A program made the translations under genes and the position numbers. A stretch of 41,354 nt of DNA, taken from Pseudomonadota bacterium. GTDB lineage: Bacteria; Pseudomonadota; Gammaproteobacteria; Steroidobacterales; Steroidobacteraceae. The DNA lies in the NCBI GenBank assembly GCA_023423065.1, contig JAFAGC010000083.1:1-41354 (forward strand). Direction: 5' to 3'. Below are positions 7,559-15,670 of this stretch, one piece after another (within the stretch, counting starts at the first letter, position 1; every line of letters starts with the position of its first letter). Under the pieces are notes generated by a model. It did no database searches, was not told the origin of the DNA, and saw only the letters and a program-made list of their open reading frames with translations.

Positions 7559-9646
7559 CTACCACATCTGCTTGATGCGCGAGGCGACGTCGATCGTGCC
7601 GGATTCGGCGGTGGCTTCCTGGAACTTCACTTCGACGTTCGCGCTCTGGAACACCTGTTCGTCGAAGCACTTGATCACCTTCTCGGTGAGGAAACGGCTG
7701 CGCGCCCCGTAGACGTGCCCGTCCGTGCTGCGCGGGCTCGTGATCTGGAACCGCAGCGGCACCACGCAGGTGAGTTCGTTGCGCGCGCGGGTCATCGCCA
7801 CGTACAGCAGGCGCCGCTCTTCCTCGAGCAGTTCGGGCTTGCCGGTCGAGAACTCGTTGGGAAAGCTGCCGTCGACGACGTTGAGGACGTAGACGTGATC
7901 CCATTCCATGCCCTTGGCGGAATGGACGGTCGAGATCACGAGGTAGTCCTCGTCCATGAGCGGCTGTCCCGACAGGTCGCCGGAGGCGTGCGGCGGATCG
8001 AGCGTGAGCTCGGTGACGAACCGCTCGCGCGTCGGGTACTGCGACGAGAGCAATTCGAGCTGGTCGAGATCGCCGATGCGCGTGTGCACGTGTTCGTACA
8101 TGCGCTCCATGTGCGGCTTGTACCACTCGCGGATCATGTTGATCTGGCCGCGCCACTCGCGCGCCGGCTCGCCGAGCGCCTTGAACAGCTCGCAGAACTT
8201 GATCCAGGGCACGCGCGTATCGGCCGGCGGCTCGAACTTGTCGAACGAGGCCCACTGGAAATTGTTCGCGACGAAATGGTCCAGCGCCTTCTTCGCGTTC
8301 GCCGGGCCCATGCCGGGCATGAACTGGAGCACGCGGAACGCCGCGGGCTGGTTGCGCGGGTTGTCCGCCCAGCGCAGCACGGCGAGCAGATCCTTGACGT
8401 GCGCCGCCTCCATGAACTTGAGGCCGCCGTATTTCACGAACGGGATCTTGCGCTTCGCGAGCTCGACCTCGAGCACGTCGCTGTGCGAACCGGTGCGGAA
8501 CAACACGGCCTGCCGACGCAATGGAATGCCGGCCTCGCGCGACGCGAGCACGCGCGTGCAGATGAACTCCGCCTGCGTGGGCAGATCGTCCACGGTCACG
8601 AGCTTGGGCCGCGGGCCCTGGCCGCGCATCGACAGCAGGTGCTTGCGATGCTGGCGCGGCGCGTCGGCCATGAGCGCGTTCGCCGCGTCGAGCACGCTCT
8701 GGCTCGAGCGGTAATTCTGCGCCAGCGTGACGACCTCCGCCCGTGGGCGGAAGCGGTCCGGGAAGCCGAGGATGTTCTCGACCGCGGCGGCGCGGAAAGA
8801 GTAGATAGCCTGCGCGTCGTCGCCGACGACGGTCACGCCCTGGCCGTCGGGCTTGAGCGCGTGCAGGATGTCGCCCTGCAGCTTGTTGGTGTCCTGAAAT
8901 TCGTCGACCAGCACGTGGTCGAAATTGGCGGCGACCGACTTCGCGATCTTTTCCTCGCTCATCATCGCGTGCCAGTAGAGCAGCAGGTCGTCGAAATCGA
9001 GCACGCTGAATTGCGTCTTGCGCTCGACGTAGCCGCGCAGCAGCTTGGCGATGTCTTCTTCCCAGTGCGCGCACCAGGAATACTGGGCCTCGAGAGTTTC
9101 CTTGAGCGACTTCTGCGTGTTGACGCGATACGAGTAGACGCCGAGGCAGGTGTCCTTGCGCGGGAAACGCTGGCCCTTGCCGGAATACCCCATCTCCGTG
9201 CGCACGGTGTCGAGCAGGTCGGCCGCGTCGGAACGATCCAGGACGCTGAAGGCGGGATCGAGGCCGACGTGTTTCGCGTAGTGGCGCAACAGCCGGTTGC
9301 CGATCGAATGGAACGTGCCGGCCCAGGTGAGTCGCTGCGACAGCTGCGAGGCCTTGCCGCCGAGCTTGTCGTCGAGCGCCTCGCGCAGGATCTCGTTCGT
9401 GCGACGCTTCATCTCGACCGCCGCACGGCGCGTGAACGTCAGCATGAGGATGCGCGCCGGATCCACGCCGCTCATCGCGAGATGCGCGACGCGATGCGCG
9501 AGCGTGTTGGTCTTGCCCGTGCCCGCGCCCGCGACGATCAGCAGCGGTCCCGCGCGAAAACCCTTCCCACCGGGAACGGGCGCGCCATAGGTGACCGCCC
9601 GCTTCTGCGGAGCGTTCAGGGATCCGAGTTTTTCAGCCGTGGACAT
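7559..9646 (-). CDS. UvrD/Rep-like superfamily I ATP-dependent DNA helicase
   Basis: This 695-residue SF1A helicase has all signature motifs in order. They are the Q motif LNAPQKRAV (about residues 10-18), Walker A AGAGTGKT (39-46), motif II VDEFQDTN, motif III GDDAQAIYSFRAA, motif IV QNYRSSQ, motif V TVHSAKGMEWD and motif VI LLYVAMTRAR. It should translocate 3'-5' on single-stranded DNA in repair or replication restart. It is about 25 residues shorter than E. coli UvrD and does not show the usual UvrD C-terminal extension, so I give no symbol. I chose ATG 9646 rather than upstream codons because a TATATT hexamer lies nine bases before it and the upstream residues do not resemble helicases. 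It is transcribed alone. Confidence 0.95.
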   Translation of the reverse strand: MSTAEKLGSLNAPQKRAVTYGAPVPGGKGFRAGPLLIVAGAGTGKTNTLAHRVAHLAMSGVDPARILMLTFTRRAAVEMKRRTNEILREALDDKLGGKASQLSQRLTWAGTFHSIGNRLLRHYAKHVGLDPAFSVLDRSDAADLLDTVRTEMGYSGKGQRFPRKDTCLGVYSYRVNTQKSLKETLEAQYSWCAHWEEDIAKLLRGYVERKTQFSVLDFDDLLLYWHAMMSEEKIAKSVAANFDHVLVDEFQDTNKLQGDILHALKPDGQGVTVVGDDAQAIYSFRAAAVENILGFPDRFRPRAEVVTLAQNYRSSQSVLDAANALMADAPRQHRKHLLSMRGQGPRPKLVTVDDLPTQAEFICTRVLASREAGIPLRRQAVLFRTGSHSDVLEVELAKRKIPFVKYGGLKFMEAAHVKDLLAVLRWADNPRNQPAAFRVLQFMPGMGPANAKKALDHFVANNFQWASFDKFEPPADTRVPWIKFCELFKALGEPAREWRGQINMIREWYKPHMERMYEHVHTRIGDLDQLELLSSQYPTRERFVTELTLDPPHASGDLSGQPLMDEDYLVISTVHSAKGMEWDHVYVLNVVDGSFPNEFSTGKPELLEEERRLLYVAMTRARNELTCVVPLRFQITSPRSTDGHVYGARSRFLTEKVIKCFDEQVFQSANVEVKFQEATAESGTIDVASRIKQMW

Positions 9647-9655
9647 CGATACAAC

Positions 9656-9661
9656 AATATA
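9656..9661 (-). promoter_or_regulatory. -10-like element next to the helicase start codon
   Basis: TATATT on the minus strand matches five of six -10 bases and lies nine bases before the ATG at 9646. The surrounding DNA is unusually AT-rich for this window. Confidence 0.55.
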
Positions 9662-9877
9662 CGAAATGAACCCGAATACCGGCCCGGGCACACCGCGAGC
9701 CGTGACAGCCGTCACGTGCGGATGCACCGGAATGTGACGCTTTTTTGATCCGATCGGTCCCGGCGAGCAAGACACCGGGTGCCCGGATTATGAGCGCCGG
9801 TCCGCGCGCGCCACAAGCTCGCGCGTTCGTCCGGCGCAGACCTTACTACCAACCGCGGCCGGCAACGTGCATGCGGT

Positions 9878-9883
9878 TACACT
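9878..9883 (+). promoter_or_regulatory. -10-like element next to the Nudix start codon
   Basis: TACACT is followed by six bases (CGCGCG) and the ATG at 9890. There is no Shine-Dalgarno in the gap or just before it. Confidence 0.5.
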
Positions 9884-9889
9884 CGCGCG

Positions 9890-10414
9890 ATGTTGATCGA
9901 ACAGAAGATGATCTACGAAGGCCGCGTGATACGCGTGAGCGTCGACACCGTCGACTTGCCGAACGGATTTCGCCTGCCGCTCGAGATCGTGCGTCATCCC
10001 GGCGGCGCCGCGGTGGTCGCGATCGACGCGCAGGAGCGCGTGTGCCTGCTGCGGCAGTATCGGCATGCGGCGGGCGGCTACATCCACGAACTGCCGGCCG
10101 GCAAGCTCGAACCCAACGAGCCTCCCGACGTCACCGCGCGCCGCGAGCTCGTGGAAGAAGCCTCGGTGAGCGCGGGCCGCTTCGAGTCGCTCGGCGAGTA
10201 TTTCAGCTCCCCCGGCGTGTTCACCGAGGTCATCCATCTGTATCTCGCGACCGACCTGACGCCCGCCGCGGGCGCCCCGGAAACGGGCGAAGTGTTCGAG
10301 GTCGAATGGTGGCCGCTCGACCTCGCCGTGGCGCGCGCGCAGAGCGGGGAGCTGAAGGACGCGAAAACCATCATCGGGATCCTGCGAGCCGCAGCGCGCA
10401 AAAAAATTGCGTGA
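9890..10414 (+). CDS. Nudix hydrolase, ADP-ribose pyrophosphatase type
   Basis: This 174-residue Nudix hydrolase probably cleaves ADP-ribose or a related ADP-sugar to AMP and a sugar phosphate. The Nudix box begins at Gly71 (GKLEPNE, then PPDVTARRELVEEASV). Relative to GX5EX7REUXEEXGU, all catalytic Glu and Arg residues are present, but the final Gly is Ser92. The N-terminal half has LLRQYRHAAGGYIHELPAGK, typical of NudF-like ADP-ribose pyrophosphatases, and the proline after the box (SSPGVFTEVIHLY) fits that subgroup. The ATG at 9890 has a -10-like TACACT six bases upstream. It lies divergent from the helicase gene across about 240 bp with no other gene. An ADP-ribosylglycohydrolase fusion 8 kb away could produce its substrate, but no operon links them. 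Confidence 0.92.
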   Translation: MLIEQKMIYEGRVIRVSVDTVDLPNGFRLPLEIVRHPGGAAVVAIDAQERVCLLRQYRHAAGGYIHELPAGKLEPNEPPDVTARRELVEEASVSAGRFESLGEYFSSPGVFTEVIHLYLATDLTPAAGAPETGEVFEVEWWPLDLAVARAQSGELKDAKTIIGILRAAARKKIA

Positions 10415-10486
10415 ACCGGCTCACAGGCCGCAATTCGGCGTGTCCGGAATGTTCGCTATGTCAAAACACGGTTTTTTCGGCTCGTT

Positions 10487-10492
10487 CATACT
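10487..10492 (+). promoter_or_regulatory. -10-like element before the GTG at 10499
   Basis: CATACT (four of six) is followed by six bases and the GTG start. The only nearby ATG codons are out of frame. The preceding stretch includes a six-T run at 10472-10477 but no clear -35. Confidence 0.4.
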
Positions 10493-10498
10493 GGGGCC

Positions 10499-10864
10499 GT
10501 GAAAGACGATGAATCCAATGAAAAACGCCCGCTTGCGACGAACCGGCGGCGCGCATCGCAGATCGTTCACGACGATCGGGGCAATGCGCGCGTCGAGTGG
10601 ATCGACGCGGGTTATGCCGGGGAATTGCTCGAACGCGAACCGCTCAGCATCCAGTCCACGCCCGGGCGCGGGGAAGGCGCCAGGCTCAGCGTCGAACGCT
10701 CACGCGCCAACGGCTTCGATCCTTACGCGCGCGCGGGCTACGGCACCGCGCCGGAACCGAAGAAGACTCCGGTCAAGCGCGACCTGCGCAAGCTGGGTGA
10801 GTGGATCAAGATGAAGCGAGAGCTGGAAGCGCGACGTCAGCAGGACGACAGCGACGTCGAGTAG
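10499..10864 (+). CDS. Uncharacterised charged 121-residue protein
   Basis: I do not recognise this protein. It is hydrophilic and very rich in Arg, Lys, Asp and Glu, without signal peptide, membrane segment or cysteine. The middle part (ARVEWIDAGYAGELLEREPLSIQ) looks folded; the ends look disordered. The pattern 'GFDPYARAGYG' followed by a basic 'KRDLRKLGEWIKMKRELEARR' helix suggests a conserved small protein that may bind nucleic acid, but that is inference. The GTG at 10499 is the only good start in frame and follows CATACT by six bases. It is co-directional with the Nudix gene, 84 bp upstream, and convergent with the next gene. Confidence 0.75.
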   Translation: MKDDESNEKRPLATNRRRASQIVHDDRGNARVEWIDAGYAGELLEREPLSIQSTPGRGEGARLSVERSRANGFDPYARAGYGTAPEPKKTPVKRDLRKLGEWIKMKRELEARRQQDDSDVE

Positions 10865-10880
10865 TCGCGGCCGCGGCGCG

Positions 10881-10904
10881 CGAACGTTTCACGCGAAGCG
10901 TTCG
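10881..10904. terminator. Bidirectional hairpin between convergent genes
   Basis: CGAACGTTTC (10881-10890) pairs with GAAGCGTTCG (10895-10904) through ten positions with one G-U wobble, around the loop ACGC. It covers the stop codon of the minus-strand gene and follows the plus-strand stop by 16 bp. No T-run follows on either side. Confidence 0.5.
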
Positions 10905-11542
10905 ATGTGCGCGAGCTTGCGCGCGTTTCCCAGGCGATAGAACCGCCGCAACTCCGCGAGCAGCGAGTTGCTCTCGCCCCTGCGCGAACGCTCGAGGCGC
11001 GCGGCCACCTTGCGACAGAACCGCGCCGCGTATGCCGACGCCGTGCGATAGAGGCCGACGCGGCCGGCGGCCGCTTCCGGATCGACGCGCGCGCGGTCGA
11101 ACAACACGCGATGCAGTTCCCGCGGGAATCGACCGCATTGCTGGCGCAACAGCCACGCCCCCAGCACGTACTTGTCGATCTCCGCCTGCAGCTCGAGCTC
11201 GAGCAGCGTCACCGGTTTGTCGTGACCCGCGTTCCAGGCGACGTACACGAAATGACTCACCCCTTCCGCCGCGGTCATGTAGTCGGCGAGATTCTCGTGC
11301 GTGAGCGCCGCGAACGGATCGCGGCGCTCGAGCCTTTCGAGGACCGCGGCATCGATGTACAGCGCGAGCGACACCGTGTCGCCGTCCTCCGCGACGAGCA
11401 GCTGCTCGTCGCTCACGCGATCGCTCATCGCGGCGAGGCGCGCGCGATCGGTCAGCAGGTATTCGGCGATGTCGGGTGTCGCCGGCAGATCGTAGATGTC
11501 GGCGAGCGCGTCCTGGAGCGCGGCGAGCGTACCGGAGCTCAT
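10889..11542 (-). CDS. Conserved hypothetical protein, second gene of a two-gene operon
   Basis: This 217-residue soluble protein is not one I can assign. It is mostly helical, with a central segment FAALTHENLADYMTAAEGVSHFVYVAW and LLELELQAEIDKYVLGAWLL that looks like a conserved core, followed by a basic helical C-terminus (ARFCRKVAARLERSRRGE). There is no signal peptide or membrane span. ATG 11542 was chosen because GGAG lies about eight bases upstream. The gene begins 11 bp after the stop of the upstream minus-strand gene, so the two are very probably cotranscribed and may act together. Confidence 0.75.
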   Translation of the reverse strand: MSSGTLAALQDALADIYDLPATPDIAEYLLTDRARLAAMSDRVSDEQLLVAEDGDTVSLALYIDAAVLERLERRDPFAALTHENLADYMTAAEGVSHFVYVAWNAGHDKPVTLLELELQAEIDKYVLGAWLLRQQCGRFPRELHRVLFDRARVDPEAAAGRVGLYRTASAYAARFCRKVAARLERSRRGESNSLLAELRRFYRLGNARKLAHIERFA

Positions 11543-11553
11543 CCGTCGCTCCG

Positions 11554-12171
11554 TCAGTGCGCGAGAGGCGTGCGCGCAGCCGGCACGGGTTCGAGTCCGA
11601 GCTTGCGCAGCAGCTTGCGCGAGCGTTCGCTGCCGGTCTTCATCCACAGCTCGTAGAGACGCAGCCGATCCTGTGCCGAATGCTGGCAGGAGCTTTCGCT
11701 GATCTCGTTGAGCGCATCGACCATCGGCACGAATTTCTCGGCGAGCTCCGCGAACACCTGGCGCATCGTGCGGCCGCGCGTCGCGGGACAGGTCTCGGCG
11801 AGCGTGCCGTAGGCCCGGCCGCCCATCGCGATGTGATAGTCGATGTCGACGAGCTTGCGTGCGAAGCCCGCCGCGAAAAATCCCGACAGGAACAGCGAGA
11901 CGTCGCCGAGCCGTTGCAGGCCGCGCAGCCTCTGCTCCTGCGTCGGCGCTTCGAGCGCCTCGCCGAGCATCACCGCGAGGGGTTTCAATCGCGAGCGCGC
12001 GGATTGTCCAGGTGTTCGTTCGTAGAGCGCGTCGGTGTCGGCGAACAGCGTGAGCATGTTCACCACGTAGTGTTCGGTTTCGCCTTCCACCGCGACCTGC
12101 TGATGGGTGAGCGCGTCGTGCAACGCGTCGCGGAAGAACTCCTTCAGATTCGCAACCATCTGGATGGTCAT
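11554..12171 (-). CDS. Conserved hypothetical protein, first gene of a two-gene operon
   Basis: This is a 205-residue protein of unknown function. It is predicted helical, with conserved-looking segments LGDVSLFLSGFFAAGFARKLVDIDYHIAMGGRAYGTLAE in the middle and HSAQDRLRLYELWMKTGSERSRKLLRKLGL near the end. The LFLSGFFAAGF stretch is hydrophobic but too short and mixed to call a membrane helix. I chose ATG 12171 because a strong GGAGG lies about eight bases upstream; a TTG at 12189 is a weaker alternative. This pair is one of the few units here with clear Shine-Dalgarno signals. Confidence 0.78.
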   Translation of the reverse strand: MTIQMVANLKEFFRDALHDALTHQQVAVEGETEHYVVNMLTLFADTDALYERTPGQSARSRLKPLAVMLGEALEAPTQEQRLRGLQRLGDVSLFLSGFFAAGFARKLVDIDYHIAMGGRAYGTLAETCPATRGRTMRQVFAELAEKFVPMVDALNEISESSCQHSAQDRLRLYELWMKTGSERSRKLLRKLGLEPVPAARTPLAH

Positions 12172-12338
12172 CTCGCAAACCTCCGTCAATCCGCTATCGG
12201 CATCCGGTCGAGCACAGTTGAACGCGATGCGCGCGCACGTTCCGTGACGCAGCAGCCGTTATTGTCGACTCGTCGCGCATCCGCCGCTGGCAGCAGCCGA
12301 CGGCGATTGCTGACCGCGGACGAGCGGCGTGGCCCCGT

Positions 12339-13037
12339 TCACACTGTCCCGGCAAACAACGTCACCAGGCCTGTGAGGTCGGTGATGACGGCGTCCGCCG
12401 CGGGCAAACCGGCGGGCCACTCCGCACGGGTTCGATTGACCCATACAGTTTGCATGCCAACTTCACGTGGACCTGCGACATCGGCGTGGGGTTCATCGCC
12501 AACGAACAGGATTTCCGCGGGTTTCAGCTTCAAGGACTCCGACAGGCGCGCATAACAGCGCGGATCCGGCTTGGCGCAACCGAGTGCAGCGGCGTTCAAA
12601 TTGACTTCAAAATGGTGCGAAATTCCGATGGCCACGAGGTCGGCATTGCCGTTGGTCAGCGTCGCGAGACGGAATCTCGCGCGTAACTCCTCGAGCGCCG
12701 GAATCACCTCGAGGAACGGCTCGACCTCGTTGCGCGCGGCGTGCCAGGTGGCGAAGGCCTCGTGCGCGACGTCCCGGATATAGCCCACTTCCTCGGCCGC
12801 GCGCGCCAGCGCTTCGCGGCGCAGCCAGGTCAGATCGTGGGAACGATCGGGATTTTCGGCAAGCAGGGCCGCGCGCGCCTCCAGCATGCGCTGCGGCGGA
12901 AAACGCTCCGGGATCTTCGGGTACCGCAGCCCCAGCCATTCGTACAGAATGCGCTCCGCGCGCGCCAGCACGGGCTCGACCGCCCAGAGCGTGTTGTCGA
13001 GATCGAAACAGATGGCGCGCACCGCACGCGGATTCAT
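12339..13037 (-). CDS. HAD-superfamily hydrolase, YigB-like
   Basis: This 232-residue HAD phosphatase of subfamily IA has all four motifs: motif I FDLDNTLW (nucleophile Asp), motif II TLTNGNAD, motif III CAKPDPRCY (Lys) and motif IV FVGDEPHADVAG. The TNGNA signature and the overall order resemble E. coli YigB, an FMN phosphatase with broad substrate range, so a role in flavin or sugar-phosphate dephosphorylation is plausible. The ATG at 13037 is preferred: TAACAT lies seven bases upstream. An ATG three codons earlier (13046) overlaps that hexamer. It is divergent from the S9 peptidase gene with 28 bp between starts. Confidence 0.88.
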   Translation of the reverse strand: MNPRAVRAICFDLDNTLWAVEPVLARAERILYEWLGLRYPKIPERFPPQRMLEARAALLAENPDRSHDLTWLRREALARAAEEVGYIRDVAHEAFATWHAARNEVEPFLEVIPALEELRARFRLATLTNGNADLVAIGISHHFEVNLNAAALGCAKPDPRCYARLSESLKLKPAEILFVGDEPHADVAGPREVGMQTVWVNRTRAEWPAGLPAADAVITDLTGLVTLFAGTV

Positions 13038-13044
13038 GGCCTGC

Positions 13045-13050
13045 ATGTTA
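13045..13050 (-). promoter_or_regulatory. -10-like element next to the HAD start codon
   Basis: TAACAT on the minus strand precedes the ATG at 13037 by seven bases. It lies within the 28-bp divergent gap that also carries the GAGGAG ribosome-binding site of the S9 peptidase on the plus strand. Confidence 0.45.
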
Positions 13051-13065
13051 ACGAGGAGAACCGGG

Positions 13066-15123
13066 ATGAGATCGATCTTGTTGTACACCGCGCTGGTGCT
13101 CGCGGGCGGACCCGGCATGCAAGCCGGCGCGCAGGATGCGTCGCGCGCCTTCACACCGACCGACCTCAACATGCTCGCGCGGGTCAGCGATCCGCAGGTC
13201 TCGCCCGACGGGCGGCTCGCGGTCTACGTGCTGCGCGAAACGGACAAGGAAGCGAATCGCGGCCGCACCGACCTGTGGCTCGTCGATCCGAACCGCGCCG
13301 ACGCGAAACCGCGCCGCCTGACGCAACACTCCGCGACCGACAATCATCCGCGCTGGTCGGCCGACGGCACGTCCATCTATTTCCTGTCGTCGCGCGCCGG
13401 CTCCATGCAGGTGTGGCGACTGCCGCTCGCCGGCGGCGAAGCCGTGCAGATCACCGACTATCCACTCGACGTCGGGTCGTTCGCCGTATCGCCCGACGGG
13501 CAGCGCCTCGCGATCTCCATGGAGGTGTTCCCGGATTGCGTGCAGCTCGCCTGCACGCGCCAGCGCCTCGATGCGGCGGCGCCGAACCGCCCATCGGCGC
13601 GCACCTACGATTCGCTGTTCGTGCGGCACTGGGACACGTGGAAGAACGGCACGCGCTCGAACCTGTTCGTCGCGAGACTCGAACTCGACGGCCGCGCGGG
13701 TCATCCGATCAACCTGAGCCGCACGCTCGATGCCGACGTGCCCTCCAAGCCCTTCGGCGGCGCCGAGGAATACACGTTCAGCCCGGACGGGACGCGCCTC
13801 GTGTTCTCCGCGCGCGTCGCGGGCCGCGAAGAACCCTGGTCCACCAACTTCGATCTCTACGAGACGCCGGTCGATGGCTTGAAGGCGCCGCGCAACCTGA
13901 CCGCCGACAACCCGGCGTGGGACACGCAGCCGAAGTTCCTGCGCAATGGCGCGCTCGCCTGGATCGCGATGAGCAGGCCCGGCTTCGAGGCGGACCGGTT
14001 CGGCATCCGCATCTCGCACGAAGGCAAGACCCGCGATCTCGCGCCGGGCTGGGATCGCTCGGTGCAACATCTCGACGTCGCGCGCGACGGACGCACGCTG
14101 CTCGCGACCGCGAGCGACGTCGGCCAGACGCGGCTCTTCGCGATCGATTCCGCGAGCGGCCGCGTGACGCCGGTCTCCGGCCCGGGCGCGGTGACCGAGT
14201 TCTCGCCCGGCCCGAAGGGCAACGTCGTGGTGTGGCACGATCTCGCGACACCGCCGGATCTCTACCTGCTCGAAGGCGGCCGCGCGGCGCCGCGCCGGAT
14301 CACGTCGAGCAACGAATCGATCCTGTCCGCGCGCACGATGTCGCCGTTCGAACAGTTCGATTTCAAGGGATGGAACGACGAGACCGTCCACGCGTACGTC
14401 GTGAAGCCGTTCGGCTTCTCGGCGGATCGCAAATTCCCGATCGCGTTCGTCGTGCACGGCGGCCCGCAGGTGAGCCTGCAGAACCAGTGGAACTGGCGCT
14501 GGAACGCGCAGGCATTCGCCGCGCGCGGTTTCGCCGTCGTCATCATCGACTTCCACGGGTCGCCGGGATACGGCCAGGCGTTCACGGATTCGATCAGCCA
14601 GCACTGGGGCGACCGGCCCTTCGAGGATCTGCAGAAAGGCCTCGCGGCGGCACAACAGAAGTACCCGTGGCTCGACGGCAAGCGCGCGTGTTCGCTCGGC
14701 GCCTCGTACGGCGGCTACATGCAGAACTGGATCGCGGGCAAGTGGCCCGACGGCTTCCGCTGCATCGTCAATCACGCGGGCATCTTCGACACCCGCCTGA
14801 TGTACTACACGACCGAGGAGTTGTGGTTCACCGAGTGGGAGAACGGCGGGCCGTACTTCAAGACGCCCGAGATCCACGAGCGTTTCAACCCGGCTAACTA
14901 CGTCGGCGAGTGGCGCACGCCGATGCTCGTGATCCACGGCGAGCTCGATTTCCGCGTGCCCTATTCACAGGGACTCGCCACCTTCACGGCGTTGCAGCGG
15001 CGCGGCGTCGAGAGCCGCTTCGTGGTGTTCCCGGACGAGAATCACTGGGTCCTGAAGCCGGCCAACAGCATCTTCTGGTACGGCACGGTTCTCGACTGGA
15101 TGGAGTCGCACACGCGCCAGTAA
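13066..15123 (+). CDS. Secreted S9 family prolyl-oligopeptidase-type peptidase
   Basis: This 685-residue peptidase has an N-terminal signal sequence (MRSILLYTALVLAGG, cleavage probably after AGA near residue 22). Next come TolB/WD40-like propeller repeats with recurrent VSPDGxxL motifs, then a C-terminal alpha/beta hydrolase domain. The catalytic triad is Ser547 in GASYGGY, Asp628 in GELDFRVP and His660 in DENHW. The layout is that of the DPP IV/acylaminoacyl-peptidase group, which removes dipeptides or acylated residues from short peptides in the periplasm. ATG 13066 is chosen because GAGGAG lies ten bases upstream and the signal peptide starts there. It ends before a large hairpin facing the convergent lipoprotein gene. 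Confidence 0.95.
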   Translation: MRSILLYTALVLAGGPGMQAGAQDASRAFTPTDLNMLARVSDPQVSPDGRLAVYVLRETDKEANRGRTDLWLVDPNRADAKPRRLTQHSATDNHPRWSADGTSIYFLSSRAGSMQVWRLPLAGGEAVQITDYPLDVGSFAVSPDGQRLAISMEVFPDCVQLACTRQRLDAAAPNRPSARTYDSLFVRHWDTWKNGTRSNLFVARLELDGRAGHPINLSRTLDADVPSKPFGGAEEYTFSPDGTRLVFSARVAGREEPWSTNFDLYETPVDGLKAPRNLTADNPAWDTQPKFLRNGALAWIAMSRPGFEADRFGIRISHEGKTRDLAPGWDRSVQHLDVARDGRTLLATASDVGQTRLFAIDSASGRVTPVSGPGAVTEFSPGPKGNVVVWHDLATPPDLYLLEGGRAAPRRITSSNESILSARTMSPFEQFDFKGWNDETVHAYVVKPFGFSADRKFPIAFVVHGGPQVSLQNQWNWRWNAQAFAARGFAVVIIDFHGSPGYGQAFTDSISQHWGDRPFEDLQKGLAAAQQKYPWLDGKRACSLGASYGGYMQNWIAGKWPDGFRCIVNHAGIFDTRLMYYTTEELWFTEWENGGPYFKTPEIHERFNPANYVGEWRTPMLVIHGELDFRVPYSQGLATFTALQRRGVESRFVVFPDENHWVLKPANSIFWYGTVLDWMESHTRQ

Positions 15124-15137
15124 CGCGGTTCGCGAGC

Positions 15138-15175
15138 GATCCGGATCGGCCGTTTCCGGTCGGCCGATCCGGGTC
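15138..15175. terminator. Bidirectional hairpin between S9 peptidase and lipoprotein genes
   Basis: CCGGATCGGCCG (15141-15152) pairs perfectly with CGGCCGATCCGG (15161-15172), and three more pairs (one G-U) extend the stem to 15 bp around the loop TTTCCGGT. It lies 15 bp after the peptidase stop and runs into the stop codon of the convergent gene. No T-tract is present. Confidence 0.65.
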
Positions 15176-15650
15176 AGTTGACCTGCTCGTGCTGGACGCG
15201 CCGGTAGTCGGTCGGCGGACTGCCGCCGCACGAGTACGACACGGAATTCTTGTCCTCCGCGACCTTGATGTCGCAGGTGCCGGCTGCGCGCACGTCCTTG
15301 GGCAGCAACGCGCTGAACAGCTCGGGGTTCTCGCGCAGGTTGCGCCACTGGTTCTGCTGCACGAAGACGTACGCGAGCTGGATGATCCCTTTCTTGCCGA
15401 TCTCGAGCGACAGGATGCGGCTCGAGGTTCCCGCGGCGGTGGTGCGTTCCACGTAGATCGTGTCCATGCCGATCATGCGCGAGTAGATCGGGACCATGAC
15501 GAGTTCCTCGCCCGCATCGTTCCGGTATTCGCCGGTCGACGTCTGCATGAACTTCTGGATTTCGCGCTTGGTTTTTTCCTGCTGGTTGACGCAGGCGCCG
15601 AGAGTGAGCACCGCCAGCGCCGGCAGGCAGTATTTCGTCCAGGATCGCAT
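15174..15650 (-). CDS. Lipoprotein, possibly CpcT/CpeT-like fold
   Basis: This 158-residue protein has a lipoprotein signal sequence ending in the lipobox LGAC (Cys about residue 20), so it should be anchored to a membrane facing the periplasm. The mature part reads STGEYRNDAGEE, then VPIYSRMIGMDTIYVERTTAAG and SSRILSLEIG. The order resembles the beta-barrel of CpcT/CpeT-type proteins, found in many non-photosynthetic bacteria with unknown role. That similarity is judged by eye. Two late cysteines (GTCDIK, SYSCGG) could form a disulfide. ATG 15650 has GGGGAG six bases upstream. It is the third gene of an operon with the metallopeptidase and ATP-grasp genes, 20 bp behind the latter. Confidence 0.82.
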   Translation of the reverse strand: MRSWTKYCLPALAVLTLGACVNQQEKTKREIQKFMQTSTGEYRNDAGEELVMVPIYSRMIGMDTIYVERTTAAGTSSRILSLEIGKKGIIQLAYVFVQQNQWRNLRENPELFSALLPKDVRAAGTCDIKVAEDKNSVSYSCGGSPPTDYRRVQHEQVN

Positions 15651-15670
15651 TCGGTTCTCCCCGCTAGCGC

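Noticed and set aside
7490..9748. 752-residue plus-strand open frame
   Set aside because: Antisense to the UvrD-like helicase, whose motifs are complete on the other strand.
12741..14897. 718-residue plus-strand frame over the S9 peptidase
   Set aside because: Wrong frame of a gene with an intact catalytic triad; sequence is low-complexity Arg/Ala/Gly.
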